Origin: Spirodela intermedia
Taxonomy: Eukaryota > Streptophyta > Magnoliopsida > Alismatales > Araceae
Assembly (NCBI GenBank): GCA_902729315.2
Contig: LR746269.1
Span: forward strand, 4,563,501-4,627,500
Direction of reading: 5' to 3'
DNA length: 64,000 nt
Positions 54,934 to 64,000 of this stretch are shown piece by piece. The notes under the pieces were generated by a model. It saw nothing but the letters and a program-made list of their open reading frames with translations. It did not search any database and had not been told where the DNA came from. The number at the start of each line of letters is the position of its first letter. Position 1 is the stretch's first letter. Made by a program: the position numbers and the translations under genes.

Positions 54934-55571
54934 CAAAGAAAGCAAGATCGTAAAAGTTATTATTAGTTCATATTTAATATAAGGTGGCACACTTGAATTT
55001 AATTTATTCTTTTTGGGATAGGTTTCCATATGGAGGCATTCAACTAAATGACTCTGGGATAAAAGGGTTAGAGAGAGAGTACATGTTCTTATTAGTTATA
55101 AGTTAAAGCAAAATGCCATGGTGCACACTTGAATTGAATTTTGTTTTTCTATGGGATGGGTTTTTGTATGGATCAATCAACTATATGATTCAACAAAAAA
55201 AAGCAGAAAAGAGAAAGAAAGAGATAGATATATAGATAGATAGGTAGATAGATAGAGAGAGAGAGACATGGAGAGAGAGAGAGTAGGTTCTTCTTAGGTA
55301 TTAGTTCATTCAATATTGGGTTGCACACTTGAATTGAGTTTCGTTCTTCTTTGAGATGGGTTTACTTATGGATCAATTCTCTATATGATTTAAGAAAAAA
55401 ATGCAAAAGAGAGAGAGAGTGAGAGAGGTAGAGACAAATACAGAGTGTGTCAGTTCTTTTTGGGTATTACTTCAAATTCAATAACATGTTGTACACTTGA
55501 ATTGAATTATTTTCCTCCATGAATTGGCTTCCATATGGACCAATTAATTTTAGAATTTAACTAAAAAATTC

Positions 55572-55624
<53 letters not shown>

Positions 55625-55930
55625 TGTTTGTGCATGTTCTTGTTAGGTATTAGTTCAAATTCTATGCTGGGTTGCACACTTGAATTGAATTTTTTTTTTA
55701 GATGGGTTTCCTTATGGATCAATCAACTATATGACTTGAGGAAAAAGTCTAGAAGAGATAAAAAGAAAGATAAAGAGAGATAGAGACAAAGAGATAGTGT
55801 GTATGCATGTTCTTATTGGGTGTTGGTTAAAATTTAATGCCAAGTTGCACATTTGAATTAAATTTTGTTCTTTTATGTGATGGGTTTTTATATGGATCAA
55901 TCAACTATATGATTCAATGAAAAAAAGGTT

Positions 55931-55989
<59 letters not shown>

Positions 55990-56482
55990 TATTATTGCTT
56001 ATTAGTTCATGTTCAGTGTCAAGTGGTACACTTCAATTTTTATTTTTTTTATGTAATGGGTTTCAATATTGATCAGTCAACCATCTAATTTAAGGAAAGT
56101 GGAGGCGAGACAGATAGACAAACAGATAGACAGACAGACAAACAACTAGATAGACAAACAGAGAGAGACAAAGATGGAGACAGAGAGAGAGTAGGCTCTT
56201 ATTGGTTATTAGTTCATGTTCAATGCTAGGTGGCATACTTTAATTAATTCTTTCTTTTAGATGTAATGGGTCTCATATTGATCAATCATCTAATTCGAGG
56301 AAAGAAAGGGAGAAGAGGAGTGAGATAAGGAGATGGAAGGAGTGCATTCTTATATCTTATTAGGTATTAGTTCCAAATTCAATATGGGGTTGCACACTTG
56401 AATTGAGTTTCGTTCTTCTATGAGATGGATTTCTATATGGATCAATTCTTTATATGATTTAAGAAAGTAACTACAAAAGAAG

Positions 56483-56516
<34 letters not shown>

Positions 56517-57675
56517 GAGACAAATACAGAGTGTGCTAGTTCTTTTTGAGTATTATTTCAAATTCAATAACATGTTGTACACTTGAATTGAATTACTTTC
56601 CTCTATGGGACAAGTTTTCATATGGACCAATTAATTTTATAGTTCAACTAAAAAAGGAATAGAGAGAGAGAGTACGTTCTTATTTCTTGTTAGTTCATGG
56701 TCAATGCCAGATGGCACACAAATTAAAATTTCTTTTCTTATGTAATGAGTTTTCATTTGGATCAATCAGCTGTAGGATTCCAAAAAAAGCTGGCAGGAGA
56801 GAGGGAGAGAGCAGGCTTTTATTGGCTATTAGTTCAAGTTCAATGCTCAGTGGCACACTCGATTTGAATTTTATTTTTTTATGTGATGGGTTTCCATACA
56901 GATCAATCAATTGTATGATTCAAGGAAAAAAGGGCAAGAGAGAGAGAGAGTAGGTTTTTATTGGTTATTAGTTCAAGTTTAATGCCAGGTACCACACTTG
57001 AATTGAATTTTGTTTTTCTATGTGATATCCATATGGATCAGTCAATTGTATGATTCAAGGAAAAAAGGCAGGAGAGAGAGAGAGAGAGAGAGAGAGGGTG
57101 AGTGAGAGAGAGAGAGAGAGAGTGAGTGAGAGAGAGAGAGACATGTTTAAAGTAGTCATTCTTCTGCAAGCAGAATCTTTATTGAGTTTTAACTTCCGTC
57201 AACAGGTGATTATGGATACACTATTGATCGAGAGTGATCTAATTGCCAACGCCATCGTTGAACTCATTCCGGTCCTCCACATCCGAAGACTGTTCATGGG
57301 GATTTCGAAATCCAACATCAGGTACTATTGCTCCCCATTTTCTGTCTTTATTCTTTTTCATCATCTACAATACGCGATATTCATTTTTAGTTCTTGGCCC
57401 TCAGCCTTCACTTATCTCTACATTATTTCTCTGCGGCAATGTCTCTAAAACCAACCCATCTGTAGCCCCCGTAGGGCCCTCCATCAGACTCCATTACCAT
57501 GACTAGAACTGATTGGGATGCGTAGTACCCCCGGCACCTCCATAACAGATACCAGGGGAGGGAAGGACGGAGAGCTGCGGCTGCGGATCTCTAATGAGGG
57601 GTGAATGGAAGGGGGTGGGAGGTTTGAATGGCCGAGGAACGAGAGGATTTTGAAAGAAGATTAATTAATGACTTT

Positions 57676-57722
<47 letters not shown>

Positions 57723-58054
57723 GAGCAGAGATGAGACGCTCCATCAGGGTCTCACCCAGGAAGGGGGAGCGCCGGTCTTGGATCAGCTTTGAGAGAGACA
57801 GAAAGAAAGATGGGTTCAGAAGATCTCGGTTAGAACACCAAGCCACTGGAAGTAGTAACAAGGAAGATCCCATGCATGCATGCCCCATGGATCATCAATA
57901 TCTTACGACTCCTTGGCCGGTCAAAGTGCCCCTTGCCCCTAGAATCCTACATTTTTCTAGGGAATTGCTAGCGGAGAGGGGATTTGAATGGCAGATGATA
58001 GAAGAGGATTTCAAACAACATTTAGTTAGCTAGTCAGTTACTTTTATCCCTCCT

Positions 58055-58097
<43 letters not shown>

Positions 58098-58437
58098 ATC
58101 TTCTAGAGCTCATCGGCACCCTGAGACGCATCTTTCCTTCCAATTTCGATGGTTTCTGGCTTCCTGCAGGGCGATGAGGAAAGGAGCTGGGAAGAGCGGG
58201 CAGGTGCTGAGAAATGCACCGGAATATTGCCAGGTCACCGTCATCTCTGAAGGAGGAGAGGTGAGAGCATCAACCACCGACGACTACACGGCGGCGGCGG
58301 CACCACCGCCCACACCGCCCACACCGCCGCCTGAGACGGCGAGGAAGGGCGACGACAGTGGCGGAGCCGAGAGGCTCGACGAGCCCAGGAGTAGCGACAT
58401 GGCCATCTGCGTCTGCTTCCCTCGGAAGTTCCTATGA
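52369..58437 (+). CDS. USP-fold (adenine nucleotide alpha hydrolase-like) protein
   Basis: Four exons: 52369-52621, 53244-53362, 57206-57321 and 58170-58437, giving 251 aa with consistent phases. After an acidic Gly-rich N-terminus, the fold starts at SDLYVAVGKGSSSMGALSWA (39-58), then VYLIHVYPEV (69-78). Residues 85-124 (GMLPRNQVTPEQVESYM...) form a helix typical of this subfamily. VIMDTLLIESDLIANAIVEL (125-144) and RRLFMGISKSNIR follow, then GKSGQVLRNAPEYCQVTVI. MGISKS and the downstream GKSG give the G-x-S... nucleotide-binding pattern of universal stress proteins. It matches plant USP-only relatives of the U-box/kinase USP proteins. The C-terminus is a family-poor Pro-rich tail (TPPTPPPE) ending CVCFPRKFL. 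Function is unknown; a stress-signalling role is inferred. Intron 2 (3.84 kb) is mostly tandem repeats. Confidence 0.9.
52635..53222. repeat. CT-rich duplicated units in USP intron 1
   Basis: Two ~190-225-bp units, each with TTCAACCTC...CTCCTCCAT (52854 and 53043), AATCTCAAAGCTCAG.CC (52922 and 53147) and CTCCTTCCGTC.GTAATGT. (CT)n runs separate them. They lie within intron 1. Confidence 0.8.
53880..57140. repeat. ~20-copy compound tandem array in USP intron 2
   Basis: Each 140-220-bp unit has ATTAGTTCAAATTCAATG, TTGCACACTTGAATTGAATT, ATGGGATGGGTTTCCATATGG and ATCAATCAACTATATGATTCAA, then an A-rich stretch and (GA)n. The TATGGATCAATCAACT-type block recurs near 53962, 54133, 54350, 54515, 54675, 54845, 55030, 55168, 55368, 55535, 55715, 55895, 56070, 56275, 56435, 56615, 56760, 56900 and 57035. 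GA tracts of very different length are embedded (e.g. 54175-54230, 54880-54925, 55575-55620, 55936-55986). Confidence 0.93.
57618..58130. repeat. Diverged ~360-bp duplication in USP intron 3
   Basis: The blocks TTTGAATGGC.GA...GAGGATTT.AAA, TTAGTTA/TTAATTA..ACTTTT, (CT)n and CATC..GAGACGC occur at 57625-57750 and again at 57985-58130. The second copy ends just before exon 4. Confidence 0.55.
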
Positions 58438-58552
58438 ACTGTGGAGATTACACGAATAACAATAATGACACAACCATAAAAAATAAATCGATCTACAGCT
58501 CATCTCGTGTCGTTGATTTCCTCCTCGGGAAGCAGAAGAATCATTTAATCTC

Positions 58553-61152
58553 TCAGGAGAGCTCGGAGATCACCCGGTCGCACTTGTCTTCCAGGACCTT
58601 GACAGCCTCGGAGAAGAGGACCTCGGGTGGCAAGGCTCCGGTGGACTCGATCTTGACTGTAAATGGGAACGAGCATATAATCACTTAACATAAAATGAGG
58701 GAATTTATCTCCTGCCCATATCAGATTGATGAAACTCTCTGGCGGATTGTCGTAGGTGATCTCTTTTGTTTTTTTCTTCTAGGGCGTTGTGTGGAGGGAC
58801 TTACAGATGAAATGATCTTTAACACGCCGGACGGCTACGCGCTCCTCCCAGCCCTCCCCACGGATGCATTCTCGGCACAAGGTGCACGCCCGTGGGTTGG
58901 CCACCACCGCCTTCTTCTTGCCTGCTTGACGGCCAACAGGGGACAACGATTCAAAACATGAGATGATATCAATCAAAGAAGAAGAAGAAAGATGAATGCT
59001 TTTTAATGGGCTCTTGTAGATCGGTATTTGTAAAGTCCCCGGCTTACTGAGGATCGAAGAGGGGAGAGATAGAGAGAGAGAGAGAATATTAAGCCTGTGA
59101 CATCCAATGAATTGCACTCGAACTAATTGAACGAGTGTTAAGCGGTGAGGAAAAGAGAGTCGATAATGTAAAGCTGACGGTGGTGGCAGAATTCTATTCT
59201 GCCAAATGCCCAGTCGTTCAGAGTCTGATGCAACTCGAAAACTTTGTTGGCAGAGAAGAAAATCCATCAGAAGGCTTCACAGTCTAAGTTCTTTTACCGT
59301 TTTCAAAATGCATGTCGTGATGGGAGGCTAAGGAACAAGCTCTAGAAAAGAAATTAACCTGTGGCAAGATCTTCAATATCCTCAAAAACATTGACTGGAC
59401 ATTTCTTTACCAGCTCTTCAGCAAGCTCCCCTTCTACATCCTCCAACAGAACAACCTATGGAAAGTGTGTAGCATCATCCCATTCAGGAAAAAGATGGGC
59501 GGTGGACTCAGGGACTAGAATCTAACGAGGAGGGGATTAAGATACAGTGTCTGTCACCTCAGGCAGCATCCTGTACCATGCCGTTGCCACAGGTGACCAC
59601 TTGGCGTGAGTTTTCCCCAAACCCTTTATGGCATGAGCTTCAAGCTCAATCTCCTGAAACGAGAAACGGATCGACGAGCTTGGAAGTTAGTGAGAAAAAA
59701 TGCGGTTAATCGTCTTTGGGAACAGATAACATACTCAGCATTTTCACTTTTTTTTTTAATAGCACGTTATATACAGGATGCTGTTACCTCTACAAATGAG
59801 AAAATAAAAAAGATGCACCAGAGGATTAATCCACTAGTGTGTGAAGAACAACGACATCTTCCTCAGCTGTTTGCTTCGATATCCACTAGAATAAGTTCAA
59901 GGGACGACTTAGCTGATTACCTGGCCAGGCCCGAGCTTAGCAACGATGATATCTTCATGCTTAAGGCCGATAGGTTTATTTGAAAATTCTGGTAAGGAAT
60001 CTTGACTACAAGTAAACGAAGTGTAGCTTTTTGGCTTCGCAGATGGATTTGGTGATGCCATTTCAAGTTCGCTCCCATTTGGCAACCACTTAAGCTGATC
60101 AGACTTGACTGCATCACAGGTAAAATTACTTCTCGCTCAATAACTGGGAGAGAACGACAATGGATGGCAGATCAGTAGTACTGAGACTGTGCTGTACCTG
60201 TGATGCGAGGGCCAGATTTTTTGCAGGAAACGTGCAACTTGAAAACTATTGTATTCCTCTCATTTGGAGAATCGTTTCCTATACACCAAGGACACGGATT
60301 TGATATGATCGAGCACATAAAAAATATAGTATTTGAGAACCAAGCAATGGGTATAGGTCAATACCTGAGAGGTACTCAAATAACCGTGGGTCAACGTCTA
60401 GTGGGATAAGACCAATTCTATGGGACAGCACGTCATCTGCTATCACCGATGTGTTGTTGACCATGAGAATCTTTTCAATAGCCATTGTCGGAATCTGCAA
60501 GAAATATCAATCCCGAGAACATGAGGGCGCCAACATAAATTTAATGAAACAAGGTCTATGAAGCTTTCAATGAGCAAAGTTACCCACAATCTCCGTAGTG
60601 TGCTGTACAGCTGTATAGACACGAAATCAGAAGCATACCTCAGCTATCAAAATCCTCCGAAAGGCATTAGCCACTGACGCATCAATACCAATCATGTCAA
60701 ACTCCATCTCATCCTCCGTAAGTTGAATAATTTCAACCCTAAATTTATTGCAGAAATCGTCCAATCGCAGGCTGTTATCAATCCCCATTGATGCATAGGC
60801 GCCGGAGTATTGGATACCTTCTGACTTCAGACAAGATAGAATATTATCAGGAGTCAGCTGATTTGAAACCAAATAAGAGACGGTGGCCCACAAGAATGAT
60901 TACAACTCTCATGACAAAACCCAACGCGGAAAAAAAAACAGCATGGATATGGGAATAAACGACGAAAAAAGTAGAAAAATAAAGTAACATGAACATTAGA
61001 AAGGGGCCTAATCAAAGTGAGGGTGAAGGAAAAAAGCCTACGTGCGTAGGAGCATCCGAACCACAGAGGACACGCGTCCTCTGGAGCTCAAGGTGTGGAG
61101 GAAGCTGCCCCTTGGGCACGTCTGGAATGTCCATGACGGACGCCTTCTTCAT
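58553..61152 (-). CDS. RPAC1: RNA polymerase I/III subunit RPAC1 (AC40)
   Basis: Nine coding exons (minus): 61042-61152, 60639-60824, 60365-60494, 60198-60278, 59921-60108, 59558-59653, 59359-59455, 58805-58921, 58553-58656, giving 369 aa. It is the alpha-like (Rpb3/RpoA-type) subunit shared by RNA polymerases I and [23 protein letters not shown] and [11 protein letters not shown] are the alpha-motif; [20 protein letters not shown] and [17 protein letters not shown] follow. [19 protein letters not shown] and the C-terminal [20 protein letters not shown] complete it. A CTLCREC cluster (three Cys) lies in the insert where archaeal Rpo3 carries cysteines. The start at [15 protein letters not shown] fits plant homologues. 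A 5' UTR intron is likely (61185-61389, donor CTCG|GTGAGT). The phase at the exon 1/2 junction fixes the acceptor GAAG|TCA. Confidence 0.95.
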
Positions 61153-62619
61153 TCTTTCCCCAGGAAAAATGACAACGAAACCAACTGCAGCCAAGTGGTA
61201 CCAAATAAATAGGAAAAGGGAAAAGATGAGTCAATTCAGCAGTACATATGGCCAAATAACCCAAAGAAGAAGGACGCAGGAGAAGTAATGAAGAGAAAAC
61301 GGACGATCAGAGGAAAAGAAGAACGCGGCCGAAGGGGGGAGGAGCAGAAGAAGAAACAGAAAAAAAGATGGGAAAGGAAGAGAACTCACCGAGCGGAGGG
61401 GCGGAGATTTCTGGGGCAGGCTGCAAACAGAAGCTAGGAAGGCCCGGGGATGTGCCTGACGTGCCGGAAAAGAGGAGGCCGTCAAGGAAATGCAGCTCTC
61501 GAAGGCTCCGGCGGTGAGGCGGAGGAGCTGGGAGCTGCCGGCGGGGGAGAAGGGGGTGCTTTCGTCGTTACGGGGGAGGGGTTTTAAAGGGCGGAACGCG
61601 ACGAATTTCGTAAAACCTCAGCCGGTAAATAACTTATCAATTTTGTGTATAATAAATACCTGCTGAATTTCCTTACGAGGGAAAAGAAAAACCACATGCG
61701 CAAATTAAGGAAGAATGCGTGATTATTACCCTTCTTTACTCATCTCCTTAGTTCGTGGAAGTGCATCTTCTTCGTTCCATTTCTCTCTATACTTTCCTGG
61801 GGAAACATGCTGAAAATTATTTATTTCTTTTTTTATACATTACCAAATATTTTATATACATTTCCAAAGAGAGGAGAAGAGCAACAAATCTAGACTAGTA
61901 ACGTTTTGAATTTTTTTATCAAAATGGGGAGGTAAATGCATGGTTTAATATATTTATCAAAATTGCAGCACAATTATTTTCACGTGCTCAATCGTTGAGA
62001 TCACCGGGCTGTCACCGGCTTTCTCAAAACCATACACGATTAAATTAATTTAATTTTCTCGTTCATCCATTTTCTCATTCTCTCCTGGAAATCTAAGCTT
62101 GGAAAGTAGAAATTAAGTGTCTAAAATAGAAATATTTTACGCTGAGAAATATTGAAAAGTAGAATAAAAGAACAGTAACGCGGTTAAATTATTTATTTCT
62201 CTTTTTTATACGCAACCTATTCTCATCCACTATCATCTCTCGACTCTGACTCAGGATTAAGAAATAATTTATTTATAAAAAATATGTTTTTAACGAAGAA
62301 TAATTAAAAATGTAGAATAAGAAGAACAGAAATAGCCCAGAGACCACTTGTATTTTATTTGAAGACCAAGGTTGGAAAGCGTGTGGCTGATCCTATTCGT
62401 CCCAAGACAATTAAAAAATAGGATGATAGGGATTTCTAGGGAAGAAAATTTGTCATGGTCCGGATGTGAGCCTATTTCCCAAAGTTCAGACCAAATTTTC
62501 ATGAACGACCCCGATCAAAAGATTTAGTACTATTTAAGGACCCAAATTCGTGGAAGTTCAAGGATATGAGAGATTTTGGGCAGATCTTCTAGAACTAATC
62601 TGTTTGCCCGTTTCAAGGT
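61153..62619. other. RPAC1 5' UTR/promoter and spacer
   Basis: 61153-61184 and ~61390-61560 are the proposed noncoding exon parts. Beyond that lies AT-rich DNA without a gene. The right end contains the 3' UTR of the next minus-strand gene. Confidence 0.45.
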
Positions 62620-63120
62620 CTAGCCAGAACCTGACTTTCTGTGGGGAGTATAATCGCTAAGATGGACGCTGTACGCTCGTCCGCAAGGGCACTTGACCTC
62701 CTCTGAGATGGCCTGACACATAGATAAAAATAAGGAGGCTGACGAACAGGTAAAGCATAATTCTGGTGAAGCGTTATTTTGAACAATTCAATAAATACGA
62801 AACTTAGTCATTTGAAGAGACTATTAAAATTCTGATTTTGAAGCTACCATTACAGATTGCAATTGGAGATGATGTCACCGAACTAGGGGGGACGGGCCAG
62901 ATCTGGGCTTTGGCAAGCCCAGCCCAAACCCATTCATCCTCTTCAAGGCCCACATCTGGCTTGGCCCCAGAGGAGAGCCTCGAAGATAAGTCCAGGTCAG
63001 AAGACTCCATGGATCTTAGACTTTTGAGAGGTTACGCTCAGACTGGGCCCTATATATCTATGTATATACACATCTATCTATATATATATATATATAGCGA
63101 GCGAGCGAGAGAGAGTGAGT

Positions 63121-63155
<35 letters not shown>

Positions 63156-63809
63156 AAGGGAAACTGCGGGACGGTTATAAGCCAATCAGAAGCAACTGTT
63201 TGTCCAAGGTAAGATCTTCGTACCAAGAAAAGTCCGATTCTTTCCTGGAGAGACTGCAAGTACTCAAGCTCTCCACCTTTATCAGTCAACAGAGCCTGGT
63301 GCTCCTCTTCCAAGATCTTCGTTTCCGCTGTTTTTATCTCACACTGCAAAACCAATAGCACAAAATTAGTAACATTTTTATAAGAAATAATCACCATTTT
63401 CATTTGATGAACTCACAGGAAATCCTTCTGTTTTGAGTTGGAATTGTGCAATACGCTGCTTCAACTGGTGGAATCAAAACATGACAGGAGTGAAGTTTGC
63501 TTAAGGTAATAGAAATGAGTGATTTAATGACATTTGCAGGTCATATCAATCCTGATAAAGCTTTACTAAAGAGGAAGACAGTTGTGCGATGGGACAAAGC
63601 TGCAAACCTCGACGGTGTTCAGTGAAACTTCGGATGTTTTTGCTTTTAGTTCATCAAGTTTAGCACTCGCAGAGTCCACCTGGATCAATTCAAGGCCTTG
63701 CTTACTTAGGTAGACGAGAGCAATATGATTTGAGGAATCATATGGGATAAGTAGCATACCTTAGCTCTGGTCATCTCTTCAGCAGAAGGCAGCTCACTGC
63801 TCAGACTTC
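62620..63809 (-). CDS. Uncharacterised coiled-coil protein, 3' part (partial)
   Basis: Five exons (minus) in one frame: 63760-63809 (partial codon, then SLSSELPSAEEMTRAK), 63608-63679 (VDSASAKLDELKAKTSEV...), 63417-63464 (LKQRIAQFQLKTEGFP), 63224-63343 (CEIKTAETKILEEEHQALLT...) and 62620-62712 (AISEEVKCPCGRAYSVHLSD...), ending in a stop. All internal junctions are phase 0 with GT..AG. The sequence is Glu/Lys/Leu-rich with heptad-like spacing, so an extended coiled coil is likely. The tail carries a CPCG pair, possibly half a zinc ligand set. About 110 residues are visible; the 5' end lies beyond 64000. I do not recognise the family. The last exon rests on splice signals and sequence character, so it is the least certain. 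Confidence 0.7.
63079..63152. repeat. (TA)n-(GA)n compound microsatellite
   Basis: TA run at ~63079-63096, then GCGAGCGA and GA/GAGT repeats to 63152. It lies in the last intron (62713-63223) of the coiled-coil gene. Confidence 0.9.
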
Positions 63810-64000
63810 CTGCGAGTAGAAGTTTTAGACATGGGCTAAGTCGCTCAATACCGTTCCATCAAAATGATGATATGTAATAAAGACTTGAAGCCATGAGAGG
63901 TACTTGAAAAAACTTAACCATACTTGGAACCCTGATGGAAATAGAGTTGGAATTTATTTTTTAGTTTAACTTTATTGAATATTAATGCCCTTAAAACGAA
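63810..64000. other. Intron of the partial coiled-coil gene
   Basis: AT-rich sequence upstream of the 63760-63809 exon with no further exon visible before the window edge. Confidence 0.4.

Overview
This window is plant nuclear DNA. Genes are split into many short exons with GT..AG introns. GC-rich first exons sit beside AT-rich introns, (GA/CT)n microsatellites are abundant, and the mobile DNA is LTR retrotransposon material. All recognisable proteins are plant families. GC-rich Ala/Gly/Arg-rich first exons and TGGGCC/CACGTG-rich promoters suit a monocot, but the species cannot be fixed from this sequence. I found no rRNA, no convincing tRNA, no CRISPR array and no bacterial-type system.

Layout. 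0-1.1 kb: a small secreted Pro/Cys-rich cell-wall-type protein (minus). 1.1-13.3 kb: gene-poor retrotransposon graveyard. It holds a decayed plus-strand Copia element, an anonymous insert, an internally deleted minus-strand Copia element with an LTR and primer-binding site, and a ~200-bp tandem repeat array split by a 496-bp solo LTR with a target-site duplication. 13.4-15.2 kb: C2-domain (CAR-type) gene (minus). 16.1-27.3 kb: 17-exon ABC1-family atypical kinase, ABC1K7/SIA1-like (minus). 29.4-32.0 kb: spliceosomal Sm protein G (minus). 33.9-40.9 kb: 13-exon cytosolic acetyl-CoA C-acetyltransferase (plus). 42.3-45.9 kb: small NOI/RIN4-like protein (plus). 46.4-47.2 kb: minisatellite. 48.2-48.7 kb: retrotransposon gag-like relic (minus). 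49.7-50.1 kb: large CT tract. 52.4-58.4 kb: USP-fold protein (plus) whose second intron is largely a ~20-copy tandem array. 58.55-61.15 kb: RNA polymerase I/III subunit RPAC1 (minus), convergent with the USP gene. 62.6 kb to the right edge: 3' part of an uncharacterised coiled-coil gene ending in a CPCG motif (minus).

I assembled the multi-exon models by hand. For each complete gene the exon lengths sum to an open reading frame with consistent phases and GT..AG borders. The genes do not form one pathway. They are mostly housekeeping functions (splicing, RNA polymerase, mevalonate precursor supply) plus stress or membrane signalling proteins (CAR C2, NOI, USP, ABC1K). The most unusual structure is the repeat biology inside introns, together with the unidentified coiled-coil protein; I see no clearly new multi-gene system.
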